Below are positions 17,601 through 25,812 of a stretch of 64,000 nt of DNA, piece after piece. This DNA is from Dyadobacter bucti (lineage in GTDB: Bacteria > Bacteroidota > Bacteroidia > Cytophagales > Spirosomataceae): the NCBI RefSeq assembly GCF_005869225.1, contig NZ_SWFP01000004.1, forward strand, positions 1 to 64,000. The letters are read 5' to 3'. Below the pieces are notes generated by a model. That model ran no database searches and was not told the origin of the DNA. It saw only the letters and a program-made list of their open reading frames with translations. How positions within the stretch are numbered: the first letter of the stretch is position 1; each line of letters starts with the position of its first letter. A program made the translations under genes and the position numbers.

Positions 17601-18643
17601 AAACCGCCATCCGCATTAATAGTCAGCTTATTATCAGAAACCATTACCCGTACGGTAGCCGATTTTAAGCGTGTTGCAGAATTAATCGATCCAACGGGTA
17701 TAAATTGATCGATTGCCTGCATACCCTCTACATTCAGACTATGTTTTTCGGGAAAAGGATAAATGCCAGCATCACCAGCAGAAACAGTTACATCATAGAA
17801 GCCATTCGGTACTTCTATCTCCCAGTAGCCTTCTGCTTTTGTACCATTAAAGTTACCTACAATATCATCAGCTTGCATGTGAATTAAAGTGCCTTGTAGC
17901 ACATTGGCCGGCCAATTCCGATTTCTACCGTTGCCAGGAGTATCGCCGCCAACAGCAATATTAAGCAAGCTACCATCCGAACGATTTTTCCAGCCATATC
18001 GTAAGTTTTTTCCCTGGTAAGTGCCAGTCCGAAAACCAAAAGGCTGGCCATAGTCCCGAACCCAGCCCGTAGGCGGAACTGTAACCGGATCTTGAAAGGT
18101 TACCTGAATGGTTTGCGGATTTACAACTTTGAAAGAGATGGAGCCGATTGTGCCAGCTGTGCCGGTGCCCTTAGCTGCCGAATAAGGAGTGGCTTTCAAG
18201 GTATAACTTCCAACCGCCGGGGTCCAGTCCAGGCCGTCGCCAAACAAATCGTAAGGGCCCTGGGATTCAATTTGACTTCGACTTTCAGTACCGCTCAAGG
18301 CAAATACAACACTACCGACAGTACCAGGGTTGGTATTTGCCCTGATATTAATGTTCTTGGTAGGCAAGGCAGCTAAATTAAGTGTACTGTTATTGGTAAG
18401 TGTTTGTATGATTTCTTTTGTAGCTGAGTTAATTAAAGTAAAGCTCGTTATTTGCTCACCTGTTAGATCATCATTCAAATACTTTGTAGAAACAAACTTT
18501 TTGTTGGGAGGTTCGGCGATATCTGATGCCAGATTTAAGGCTTGGCTGTGACCGATAATTAACAAATTACAAATCAGGAATACCCACCATTTGTATGGTA
18601 ATACCTTAATTTGTTGCACTGGGGGAGTAAAATTTTGATCCAT
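14699..18643 (-). CDS. very large secreted T9SS protein with malectin and sorbosone-dehydrogenase-type propeller
   Basis: A 1314-residue exported protein. After a basic N-terminus and membrane segment (WWVFLICNLLIIGHS) comes a malectin-like carbohydrate-binding domain (about 180-365, with DVTVSAGDAG and TINADGGFNTKINSVRI). Next are a BACON/Ig-like region (370-470), an SbsA-type Ig domain (473-590), a six-bladed propeller of the glucose/sorbosone dehydrogenase type (about 590-1030), a choice-of-anchor D segment (1075-1185) and a T9SS type A sorting domain (1230-1314, starting KIYPNPIRNGEKIYIDL). It is probably cell-surface or secreted and acts on glycans or sugars. The gene is monocistronic, with a terminator at 14632 and about 0.9 kb of debris upstream, and its richer ACC/TTA codon texture hints at transfer. 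Confidence 0.85.
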   Translation of the reverse strand: MDQNFTPPVQQIKVLPYKWWVFLICNLLIIGHSQALNLASDIAEPPNKKFVSTKYLNDDLTGEQITSFTLINSATKEIIQTLTNNSTLNLAALPTKNINIRANTNPGTVGSVVFALSGTESRSQIESQGPYDLFGDGLDWTPAVGSYTLKATPYSAAKGTGTAGTIGSISFKVVNPQTIQVTFQDPVTVPPTGWVRDYGQPFGFRTGTYQGKNLRYGWKNRSDGSLLNIAVGGDTPGNGRNRNWPANVLQGTLIHMQADDIVGNFNGTKAEGYWEIEVPNGFYDVTVSAGDAGIYPFPEKHSLNVEGMQAIDQFIPVGSINSATRLKSATVRVMVSDNKLTINADGGFNTKINSVRIVPVTNGPYAYWSVNEQQLAIEKGSSTTNKTFSLELSNSGNRNVQYNLSAVYDAGGSGWLSFNTTHNGTEPNVSFNYAAAEKLPVGTYKATVRAAAAGFSSGGFNIQVKVSAPRPYVISSTPGDVATNVSVNTSSIAANNLYVTEVDGYRGGVDNSTITSSTVKLMKVAGTTATQIQGVVQGTGGGDAISFSPTFALEANTTYKFMVTEGVKSYSQASFIPYTASFTTGAALEPTDPLSVEFTKAAVAGTQNKKYASLVIGPDDKFYALRLDGVIERFTINRTTGMLVNQQSITTLVNKYGTRSAVGLVFDPVSTATNIIAYVSHCSSGLVDAPEFDGKISKLTGAGLAAEQLLVTNLPRSAKDHLVNSLAFGPDKALYFNQGSNSSMGAYDGSWQRTESLLSAAVLRLDLTKVNGTTLDVKTTSNQSLINQAGTTQLRLADSTYNPYATNAPLKIYASGIRNAYDLVWHSNGQLYAPANGSAAGGNTPASVAGTRRLDGTFYNGPSIPATSGVQVQNDWLFRIKPNGYYGHPNPLRGEYVSNRGNKDNGGYPTTVLPDKNYQGAAFDFDLNRSPNGAIEYKSDAFNGALKGKLLVCRFSGGGDIIVLEPGSLVKGSKESLYDITKSYTGAGTNGLVGMSGFINPLDIVEDVKTGNLYVIELNWNNIPDRTSQITLLQVSNLSDNEGFATAFPKEISAVEVVGVTTTATSTENSPPISLRSNAVSGDKENDGHDKHDPDDIRDFSKVALHTVTISNTGRGNLVLKGLAITGANADEFQMFGQPGVKPNKPVKIRKNSSVTFNLGFYPKSAGQKKAKLEAVSNKKKKDQIVSVELSGLGISYEADSSTTSASLANAREQVIDTTRNQATAERPALKIYPNPIRNGEKIYIDLTNFAKQEPITITMHDRFGQLYQAKTVKTDAQGGTSMEMPVTKAMKPGMYIINAHTASGMEQSRFIME

Positions 18644-19576
18644 TTTTAATCAGTTTAAAGTTTAGTTTAGCCCCTCACGGATTGTGAGAAAGTTTGAATT
18701 AGAGGTTCTGGTGTTTCGTGAAGGAAATCAACAAAATCTTTCTGCGTTAAAACATTCATCGAGCTGTGTGGTTGGAAGTTTTTACATTCCAATGGAAATC
18801 TTCCATGTTCTTTTACGTCGTTTCTAAAGGAGAAGAAGTTGCCTAAAGACATTCATCCACGGCGGCCGTTCTAAATTTCCCATTCATAGCTTACACCGGG
18901 ACCCAGTTAACGTAAGGATCTTCAGCGGCTGCCATACAATTGGCTTCCAGGTCTTAAAAAGTTTGTGGCGGCCCCGTTTGAATACTTCCTTAAATCCATT
19001 TTCTTGGAAATGCACGTCGCCGGCGACTGTTCGCTTTCATTATTGCTTTGTATACAATCCGCTCGGAAAAACATCTTTCTTCCAAACATTTTGGTTAATC
19101 AGCCACAACATTAACTGCTTCGAGCGATTTCTTGGGCAACAATGAATGGGAAATTATACTACAGTTAACACTCCGAACGGTTCGCTGATGAACGGCCACA
19201 AAAACCATGCCGTGTAGCATCCATTCCAAACTTTATTTATTGCCTCAGTGTCCAACCCCTCAAGCTGAAAATTACAGAGAAAATGAATCACCTAAATCCG
19301 GTTTAGGCGGATCAGATCATTTCGTATTGTCCATCCTATTTTTTTGATAATTCAAGAAGGTTGCATTCGTCGCTGAACTACTTAAATCCGGTAGCCTTTG
19401 AAGCAGAATATTACCGGCAAGCAGGATGAAATTTGAGATTGTAAATATTTAGATAACCCGCAAAAGTGTGAACTAAAACGAAGCACGTCAAATGCTACAC
19501 CATGCAAATATTGAAGAAGCAATTGGAATCGTTCCACCTGCTCTTGCTATTACCAGCAAAGGCTTCATTATTTTAG
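18644..19576. other. gene-free stretch with IS3 scar and inverted repeats
   Basis: About 930 bp hold no intact gene. A 14-base inverted repeat, AATTTCCCATTCAT at 18874-18887 and its complement at 19142-19155, frames roughly 280 bp whose minus strand reads DLEANCMAAAEDPYVNWVPV near 18905-18960, a protein-like scrap I cannot name. An IS3 transposase tail follows at 19343-19429, and MLHHANIEEAIGIVPPALAI is readable before the copper ATPase stop. The region looks like a repeatedly hit insertion site. Confidence 0.5.
19343..19429 (+). mobile_element. IS3-family OrfB C-terminal remnant
   Basis: The frame reads FDNSRRLHSSLNYLNPVAFE followed by AEYYRQAG and a TGA. R-x-L-H-S-S-L-N-Y-x-x-P-x-x-F-E is the hallmark end of IS3-family DDE integrases (OrfB). 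No catalytic core is present upstream, so this is a scar about 29 codons long. Confidence 0.65.
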
Positions 19577-21646
19577 CTACATAACTATTCGAAGCAGTTT
19601 CGCATTAATGGCAACCACAATCGTAGATGCACTCATCAGGACTGCCCCCATTGCCGGGCTTAACATAAAGGAGGGGTACAAGACACCGGCAGCCAGCGGA
19701 ATGGCTATCACATTGTAACCTATTGCCCAAGCAAGGTTCTGCACCATTTTTCTATACGTAGCCCTGCCAAATGTTATCATTTGTACTACATCCATCGGGT
19801 CACTGTTAACCAGAATGATGTCGGCAGTTTCGGCTGCAACGTCAGTTCCCGAACCAATCGCAATACCAACATCGGCCTGAGCCAAAGCCGGTGCGTCATT
19901 AACACCATCGCCTGTCATGGCAACGATTTCACCTTTACTTTGAAATTCTTTGACCTTGTCTTGCTTCTGGTGCGGCAAGACACTCGCCAGATAGCCATCC
20001 ATGTTGAGCTTTTTGCTTACGGCTTCCGCAATTTTTTCATTGTCCCCCGTAAGAAGAAAGGTTTTAATATTCATCTTTTTTAATGCGGCAATCGCATCAG
20101 ATGCACTATCTCTTATCGAATCTGCGAAGGTTATAATGCCAGCCAGCTTCCCGTCTACCAGGATGAAATTTACTGTATCGGTAGCCTGGTCGATTTGGTC
20201 GGGAATTGCGGGAAGGGAAATGTTTTCCTGAGTAAAATAATTCGGTCCGGCTGCTACCACTTTTTTCCCATTCACAGTTGCCATCACGCCTATGCCAGGC
20301 ATGTAGTTAAAATCAGCAGATGGCCAGAGCTCCAATCCTTTCTCCTTTATTTTCCGGATAACCCCGTGGGCGATATGGTGTTCAGAGTTCTGCTGAACAG
20401 CGGCTGCATATTGCAGGATCTGATCGGCTGAAAATTGATTATCCTGGATGATAATTTGCTGGATTTCATGGGAACCTTTGGTAAGTGTCCCTGTCTTATC
20501 AAAAATAATCGTAGTAAGATTACGTGCATTTTCGAAAGCGGTTCGGTTACGGATCAACAATCCGTGGGTTGCTGAAAGCGTTGTTGAAATTGCAATCACA
20601 AGGGGGACGGCTACGCCCAGTGCATGGGGGCAAGAAGTAACCATGACGGTTACCATTCTTTCCAAAGCAAAGGACAAGGTTTCACCGCCTGAAAACCAGA
20701 CCATAAAAGTCACTACGCCAACCGTGATAGAAACCAGTGTTAGCCATTTGGCAACCTTATCTGCCAGATTCTGAGTATTGGATTTAGCACCCTGCGCTGT
20801 TTTGACCATAGTGATCACCTTTTGCAGATACGTGTTGTCCCCCGCACCGGTAACATGGATTTTCAGAACACCGTTGCTATTTATAGCACCTGCTATTACT
20901 TTGTCATCTTTCTTTTTTTCTACCGGGACACTTTCTCCCGTCAGCATACTTTCATTCACATAAGAGCTGCCATCCTGTACTACTCCGTCAGCCGGTATTT
21001 TCTCGCCAGGCTTAACAATTAATATATCTCCGGAGCGAAGATCTTTTAAAGCGATATCAGTTATGTGATTATCCTTTTCCACATGCACCACAGCGGGAAG
21101 TAAAGCCACCAACGATTCCAATGCCCGTGATGCCGCCATTTGGGATTTCATTTCCAGCCAATGCCCCACCAGCATGATGTCGATCAGGGTGGCCAGCTCC
21201 CAGAAGAAATCCATGCCTTCCAGTCCGAATACGACTGCCACACTATAGACATAGGCAGTCGTAATTGCTACGGCCACCAGCGTCATCATGCCGAGATTTT
21301 TATTCCTGATTTCACTGACGAGCCCAGTCAAAAAAGGCCAGCCACCATAAAAATAGATAACACTACTAAGGATCAAAAGCACATATTTGTCCCCGGAAAA
21401 CGTCCAGTCGAATCCAGCCATTTGCTGGATCATGTGCGAGAGCAACAGTACAGGAACTGTAAGTACTAGACATATCCAGAAGCGTTTAAGAAAATCTTCT
21501 GTATGATGCCCTGCGTGTTTATCATGCCCTTCATGCGCATCCATTTGCTTTTCAGCGTCATGATGCCCATGCATCGAAGCATCTTTCTGCACGTGGTGAT
21601 GACTGTGGTGATGTTCCATTTTATTTGGCTTATGTGAAAAAGGCAA
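19577..21646 (-). CDS. copB: copper-translocating P1B-type ATPase, CPH (CopB-like) type
   Basis: The 689-residue protein is a heavy-metal P-type ATPase that exports copper from the cytoplasm. It has a His-rich N-terminus (residues 10-48) instead of a CxxC domain, eight membrane helices, the actuator motif TGES near 234, the transmembrane metal motif CPH near 339, the phosphorylation site DKTGTLTKG near 384 and the hinge GDGVNDAP near 580. The CPH signature marks the P1B-3/CopB subgroup, usually associated with Cu2+/Cu+ export. It is the last gene of a four-gene minus-strand operon, 13 bp after the multicopper oxidase. A start at MEHHHSHHH, eight codons further in, is also possible. Confidence 0.93.
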   Translation of the reverse strand: MPFSHKPNKMEHHHSHHHVQKDASMHGHHDAEKQMDAHEGHDKHAGHHTEDFLKRFWICLVLTVPVLLLSHMIQQMAGFDWTFSGDKYVLLILSSVIYFYGGWPFLTGLVSEIRNKNLGMMTLVAVAITTAYVYSVAVVFGLEGMDFFWELATLIDIMLVGHWLEMKSQMAASRALESLVALLPAVVHVEKDNHITDIALKDLRSGDILIVKPGEKIPADGVVQDGSSYVNESMLTGESVPVEKKKDDKVIAGAINSNGVLKIHVTGAGDNTYLQKVITMVKTAQGAKSNTQNLADKVAKWLTLVSITVGVVTFMVWFSGGETLSFALERMVTVMVTSCPHALGVAVPLVIAISTTLSATHGLLIRNRTAFENARNLTTIIFDKTGTLTKGSHEIQQIIIQDNQFSADQILQYAAAVQQNSEHHIAHGVIRKIKEKGLELWPSADFNYMPGIGVMATVNGKKVVAAGPNYFTQENISLPAIPDQIDQATDTVNFILVDGKLAGIITFADSIRDSASDAIAALKKMNIKTFLLTGDNEKIAEAVSKKLNMDGYLASVLPHQKQDKVKEFQSKGEIVAMTGDGVNDAPALAQADVGIAIGSGTDVAAETADIILVNSDPMDVVQMITFGRATYRKMVQNLAWAIGYNVIAIPLAAGVLYPSFMLSPAMGAVLMSASTIVVAINAKLLRIVM

Positions 21647-21659
21647 TCTCTTTTATGGG

Positions 21660-23960
21660 TCAATAATTCAAAGTCAATCCAACACCAAACCCCATATCGC
21701 TATCGTAATGCGCTGTGGCACCCACATACCTGGTAAAAATATACCGAAGAGCCGCCATATATTCTTTATCGGTGTTGACCATCAGGTTCATCCTAAGTCG
21801 TTTGGAAACCGGTATGTCCATCCGTTCCAGTTGAAAACGCAGGTTGCCATCGGTGAATATTTCAGCTTGGGCTGTGACCAGCATAGGTAGCATATAGTTG
21901 ACACCAGCACTAAGGATTGATCGTTTGTCTTTAGTATTTCGCTGGCCGAAATGATTAGTTTCTACTTCGCCCATTTCCATTTTCCGGTACCGCCAGTCAA
22001 AACCAATAAATGGCATCAGCCACTGCATTTTGCCAATGTAACGACCCAGGTGCGTTTCGACCTCGTATCCGTGGTGGTCGTTATAGCCCAACCGCCACTC
22101 GGTACCAATACTCCAACGGGTATTTTGTATCATCGCTTCTCCATCATTTCCATTAGTCGCAATATCGTTCTCTGCCATAAAATGGAACTGGCGGTCATCG
22201 GCAAACAATTTGCGTTGTGCTAACCTCGTGTTAGGGATTTCTGGGTTAGCAGGGGAATTTTCATAGGAGAAGACCGCGCCCATGCCGCTCATCATATGGT
22301 AAAGGATATGGCAATGAAAAAACCAGTCACCACTTTCGGTTGCTGCAAATTCCAGCGTGTCGGTTTCCATCGGCATGATATCAATGATATTTTTTAGTGG
22401 CGCGTTAACGCCCTGGCCATTGAGCACCCTGAAATCATGGCCATGAAGGTGCATCGGATGCCGCATCATAGAATTGTTATAAATGACCATACGGACATTT
22501 TCTCCTTTTTTAATCAGGATCTTATCGCGTTCTGAAACCACTTTATTGTCCATGCTCCACACATAGCGGTTCATGTTGCCAGTCAATACAAAGCGGAGCT
22601 CTTTTACCGGTGCATTTTTTGGCAGAGATGTGTTGCCCGGTGATTTTAGCATCGCATAGTTCAGGGTCGTAATTGAAGATAATGCATTGCTAATGTACAT
22701 GTTATAATCAGCATGCTCATTTTCACCGGCCTTCCCCGGATCATCCATTTTCATGTTTCCCATAGCAGTTGCATTATTTGTCTCCTTCTTTTTGCTTTTC
22801 GAAGCACCGGTAATTTCAGGATACATGACCACATTCATATCCATCTGGTTCAGGCTCATATTCATGCCCATGTCGTCCAAATCACCATTCATTTTCATCA
22901 TGCCATTCATCATCTTCATGCCCTCGAAATATTTGAGCCTGGGCAGCGGTGATGCGAGTTGCTTCACACCTTCACCCAGGTACAGGGAAGCAGATTTGGT
23001 CCGGTCTTCCGATGTCGCCAAAAACTCATAGGCAGTGGGGGTAGATCCAGGTTTAACAGCCGGAATGGTAACAATCACATCGTAGGTTTCAGAAACGGCT
23101 ATGATCAGCCTATCTACTTCTACCGGCTCCACATCATTTCCGTCATTAGCGACAACAGTCATCTTACCACCTGCATAAGTAAGCCAGAAATAGGTAGAAG
23201 CACCACCGTTTGAGATTCTTAAACGCACTTTATCGCCTGGCTTGAACTGGGAGAGCTGGCTTTCATTTTTCCCATTAATAAGGAAACGGTCATAGTATAC
23301 GTCACTTACATCCATGGCGGTCATACGCTTAAACTCGTTGCCTACTTTGGTCTTGAAATAGCCTTGACTGATTGCTTCTGAGTAGCTTTGTGTTGCGCCT
23401 TTTTTGATGGCGAACCAGTCATTGGCATTATGCAGCATTCGGTGCACATTATGCGGGTTCATATCTGTCCACTCACTTAATATGACAGGCACCGTGAGTA
23501 TGGCCGGCTCCTTTTTCTTGTTCAGGATCATCGATCCGTACATGCCAATCTGTTCCTGCAACTCGGTATGGCTATGATACCAGTGCGTACCGTTCTGAAT
23601 GATGGCGAAACGGTACAAGTGCGTGGTATGGGGCTTGATTGGCATCTGGGTCAGATTCGGAACCCCGTCATACTTATTGGGCAAGAACAGTCCATGCCAG
23701 TGCAGGGATGTTTCTTCGTCCAGCTCATTGTGTACATATATTTCAGCTGTATCGCCTTCCGTAAAAGTTAAGGTAGGCATCGGGATTTGCCCGTTTACTG
23801 CAATGGCCCGCTTCGGCGTTCCCGTAAAATTTACGGTAGTATCGTTGACGGATAGATCATACCGTACTATTTTTTGGCAGTGAACCTGCCCAGAAATAGA
23901 AAAGAGGATTGCTACCGCGAGAAGAGCTTTATATATAGGGATTTTAAGAAAATCCATCAT
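21660..23960 (-). CDS. CopA-type multicopper oxidase fused to a CopB-like outer-membrane domain
   Basis: A 766-residue exported protein with signal peptide (YKALLAVAILFSISGQVHC). The oxidase part (about 30-575) has all four copper motifs: HWHG near 86, HWYHSH near 126, HPMHLHGH near 503 and HCHILYHMMSGM near 551. A Met-rich stretch (about 340-375, e.g. MKMMNGMMKM) is typical of periplasmic copper oxidases that convert Cu+ to Cu2+. The last 180 residues (from about 585) leave the cupredoxin fold and show amphipathic strands with WRLGYNDHHGYEVETHLGRY and WLMPFIGFDWRY, resembling the CopB/PcoB outer-membrane barrel. CopA and CopB are usually separate proteins, so this is a fusion. Its neighbours support copper resistance. 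Confidence 0.88.
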   Translation of the reverse strand: MMDFLKIPIYKALLAVAILFSISGQVHCQKIVRYDLSVNDTTVNFTGTPKRAIAVNGQIPMPTLTFTEGDTAEIYVHNELDEETSLHWHGLFLPNKYDGVPNLTQMPIKPHTTHLYRFAIIQNGTHWYHSHTELQEQIGMYGSMILNKKKEPAILTVPVILSEWTDMNPHNVHRMLHNANDWFAIKKGATQSYSEAISQGYFKTKVGNEFKRMTAMDVSDVYYDRFLINGKNESQLSQFKPGDKVRLRISNGGASTYFWLTYAGGKMTVVANDGNDVEPVEVDRLIIAVSETYDVIVTIPAVKPGSTPTAYEFLATSEDRTKSASLYLGEGVKQLASPLPRLKYFEGMKMMNGMMKMNGDLDDMGMNMSLNQMDMNVVMYPEITGASKSKKKETNNATAMGNMKMDDPGKAGENEHADYNMYISNALSSITTLNYAMLKSPGNTSLPKNAPVKELRFVLTGNMNRYVWSMDNKVVSERDKILIKKGENVRMVIYNNSMMRHPMHLHGHDFRVLNGQGVNAPLKNIIDIMPMETDTLEFAATESGDWFFHCHILYHMMSGMGAVFSYENSPANPEIPNTRLAQRKLFADDRQFHFMAENDIATNGNDGEAMIQNTRWSIGTEWRLGYNDHHGYEVETHLGRYIGKMQWLMPFIGFDWRYRKMEMGEVETNHFGQRNTKDKRSILSAGVNYMLPMLVTAQAEIFTDGNLRFQLERMDIPVSKRLRMNLMVNTDKEYMAALRYIFTRYVGATAHYDSDMGFGVGLTLNY

Positions 23961-23988
23961 GTGTTGTTATTTAAATATGAAGAGAACG

Positions 23989-24050
23989 CTGTCCTGATGA
24001 CCATAAATCGTTAACCTACTAGCAGGTAATTTACATTGCCATCAGGACAG
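23989..24050 (-). terminator. long hairpin between copper genes
   Basis: Eleven-base perfect arms, CTGTCCTGATG (23989-23999) and its complement (24040-24050), flank a 40-base loop with an inner ACCT/AGGT pair. It fills most of the gap between the HMA-DUF3347 gene and the oxidase gene. It may set the ratio of the two products or partly terminate transcription. Confidence 0.5.
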
Positions 24051-24056
24051 GCCTTA

Positions 24057-24917
24057 CTATTTGAGTATTTCAGTGGTTTTGCCACAATTCAACATCTGCG
24101 CGCCATAATAAGGGTTTTTAATTGCCGACACCTGGCTTAGCCAGTTGGCACCTTTTCCTTCTTTGGCCATCGGGCAATGTTGATAGTACACTGCTTGTGA
24201 GGGTTTTGCCGACTTGATGAGTTTATACATATTCTCAGAAAGCGAAGAGAAATGGTCTTTTTGGTGAGATAGATCTTTGGTTTCTTCAATGTGTTCAGCA
24301 TCAAAATTCAAGTCTTTCACAACCTTCATCCAAACCATGTGTTGCTCGCTTCCCAGCTCGTCCATCTTAACAGCTTTAAGTGCCTTTACCAGGCTTGCTG
24401 CTTTCACAGATGTCGCATTTCCGTCAGAACTTACCAAGGCATCTTTCACAGCATAATAGGCATCTAGAACTGGCTTTAATGGGTCAGCATTGGCTGAAAC
24501 GGCATTCGCAGCTGTATCCATAGCCGTAGCACCATGCTCATGGGCACTCATTTTCATTTGGACTACCACTTCATTTTTTCCAGTGCGTTCATAACGGCAG
24601 CATTCTTCCAGCTTAGCATAAGCATCATCGGGTGCCAGATAGCTTGTGTTGTCATATCCAGCTAATGCAACCTTTTTCAGGATTGCATCCAGAGAAGTCT
24701 TTTTACTATCGAAAGTTACAGCGGCAACCTTCGTTTCTTTATCCCAGCTTGCCTTGGAAATATTTTTTTCAAATGCAGCTGCTTCAATCCCTTCTTTGCA
24801 CTGTGAGCATGAACCGGCAATTTTTACATTCTCGGTAGTGACATTTCTAATATCTGCACAGGATATAAAAGTGGGCAGCAATAGCAATGTTGCCATCAAT
24901 ATTTTAATTGATTTCAT
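24057..24917 (-). CDS. HMA-domain and DUF3347 copper-binding lipoprotein-like protein
   Basis: A 286-residue exported protein with an N-terminal signal (ILMATLLLLPTFISCAD), whose Cys near residue 20 may be lipidated. Residues 28-95 form an HMA-like domain with GSCSQC in place of the usual GMTCxxC. Residues 145-275 match DUF3347, with DPLKPVLDAYYAVKDALV and a C-terminal QHCPMA metal-binding motif, as in soluble CusB-like copper carriers. It probably holds copper in the periplasm and hands it to efflux or to the oxidase encoded next. It is the second gene of the operon. Confidence 0.85.
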   Translation of the reverse strand: MKSIKILMATLLLLPTFISCADIRNVTTENVKIAGSCSQCKEGIEAAAFEKNISKASWDKETKVAAVTFDSKKTSLDAILKKVALAGYDNTSYLAPDDAYAKLEECCRYERTGKNEVVVQMKMSAHEHGATAMDTAANAVSANADPLKPVLDAYYAVKDALVSSDGNATSVKAASLVKALKAVKMDELGSEQHMVWMKVVKDLNFDAEHIEETKDLSHQKDHFSSLSENMYKLIKSAKPSQAVYYQHCPMAKEGKGANWLSQVSAIKNPYYGAQMLNCGKTTEILK

Positions 24918-24955
24918 CAGAATAAGATTTTGAGCTTTAAATAATTAGGTTTTTG

Positions 24956-24978
24956 TCCGAAGTAAAAAGTGCTTCGGA
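24956..24978 (-). other. short hairpin in the copper operon
   Basis: Seven-base arms TCCGAAG and CTTCGGA surround a nine-base loop between the first and second operon genes. No T-run follows on the minus strand, so it may act in mRNA stability rather than termination. Confidence 0.35.
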
Positions 24979-25004
24979 AGGGCGCACCTGTGGCTACAGG
25001 GAAC

Positions 25005-25379
25005 CTAGCAACCTATGTTTGGGGGCATCCACAGTGAAAGATACACTGGCTTTGGAGAGACCTGCTGAAAGAACCAGGAGGTAGAATTATCAACAGCAGT
25101 AAGGGAATTTTGGATAAGCCCTGCCGGCTGAACTTTTAAGGCGAAAACAGGAACAGAGTGGGCACAATCGCAACCGGATTCATTACAGCTATGGCCGCAT
25201 GTCTTATTATTATCACCGGGTTTATGATTCCAGTGCCTGGTGCAACATGCTTTTTTAGGAACAGCCACATGCTTTAATTCTTTTTTCACGGGAACGTGTT
25301 TGCTACCACATGCCTGACTGATCCCCACTGATCCCAGCAGGCAAATCATCATCAGCAGTAAGAAAACACATCCTTTCAT
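25005..25379 (-). CDS. small Cys/His-rich exported protein of the copper operon
   Basis: A 124-residue protein with a signal peptide (CVFLLLMMICLLGSVGISQA). The mature part is rich in likely metal ligands: ACGSKH, KKACCTRHW, KTCGHSCNESGCDCAHS. No named family is recognised. Position as the first gene of the copper operon suggests periplasmic copper binding or storage. The C-terminus (SLWMPPNIGC) ends in Cys. Function is inferred from composition and context only. Confidence 0.65.
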   Translation of the reverse strand: MKGCVFLLLMMICLLGSVGISQACGSKHVPVKKELKHVAVPKKACCTRHWNHKPGDNNKTCGHSCNESGCDCAHSVPVFALKVQPAGLIQNSLTAVDNSTSWFFQQVSPKPVYLSLWMPPNIGC

Positions 25380-25447
25380 AATAAATCATACGTTTTTATA
25401 AGGTACAAAGATCACAAATTGTTCCTGGATGTTTCTACACAATTACC

Positions 25448-25468
25448 ATGCAGAATTGCATAATTATG
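25448..25468. promoter_or_regulatory. paired palindromes upstream of the copper operon
   Basis: ATGCA-GAAT-TGCAT (25448-25461) overlaps CATAATTATG (25459-25468), both perfect dyads. They lie about 70-90 bp upstream of the first copper gene, where an operator would be expected. No metal regulator is encoded nearby, so any binding protein is unknown. Confidence 0.35.
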
Positions 25469-25725
25469 GATTTCTGAGTGTGGGAGTGGAAAATTGAGAA
25501 TCCAACGTCTTTTGTAGGAAGGATGTTAGCAAAGACACAGAGCGGGTAACGATCGCCATGCATGGTTCCCATTACGCAGTACTGTAGAGAACGATCAAAC
25601 GGTCGGACAGGAGCATGTGGACGATATCTGAGTTTTAAATCAGCTTTAAAATGAAAAAAGTTGCCAGACACCCAGGCAGCTTTTTGCTTACTTCAATCCA
25701 GTTCTTATTTTTAAGAGCAGTATTT

Positions 25726-25768
25726 AATATCAGTCAGAATAGGAGACAAGCCTGCTCTGACTGATATT
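25726..25768. terminator. bidirectional-looking hairpin
   Basis: Thirteen-base perfect arms, AATATCAGTCAGA (25726-25738) and its complement (25756-25768), are followed on the plus strand by TTTATT. It lies 45 bp past the stop of the T9SS gene at 25813 and probably ends that transcript. Confidence 0.6.
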
Positions 25769-25812
25769 TTTATTGATACCCGTCTGTTTGGTATTTAATG
25801 TGGCAGTGGTTT

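Larger units (their letters stand above)
25380..25812. other. intergenic region upstream of the copper operon
   Basis: These 433 bp hold no convincing gene. A 78-codon minus-strand frame (25435-25671) has no recognisable features and probably is chance. Visible structure is limited to the palindromes at 25448 and a hairpin at 25726. Confidence 0.5.

Noticed and set aside
25435..25671. A 78-codon minus-strand frame upstream of the copper operon
   Set aside because: No recognisable features, and it overlaps palindromic regulatory-looking DNA.
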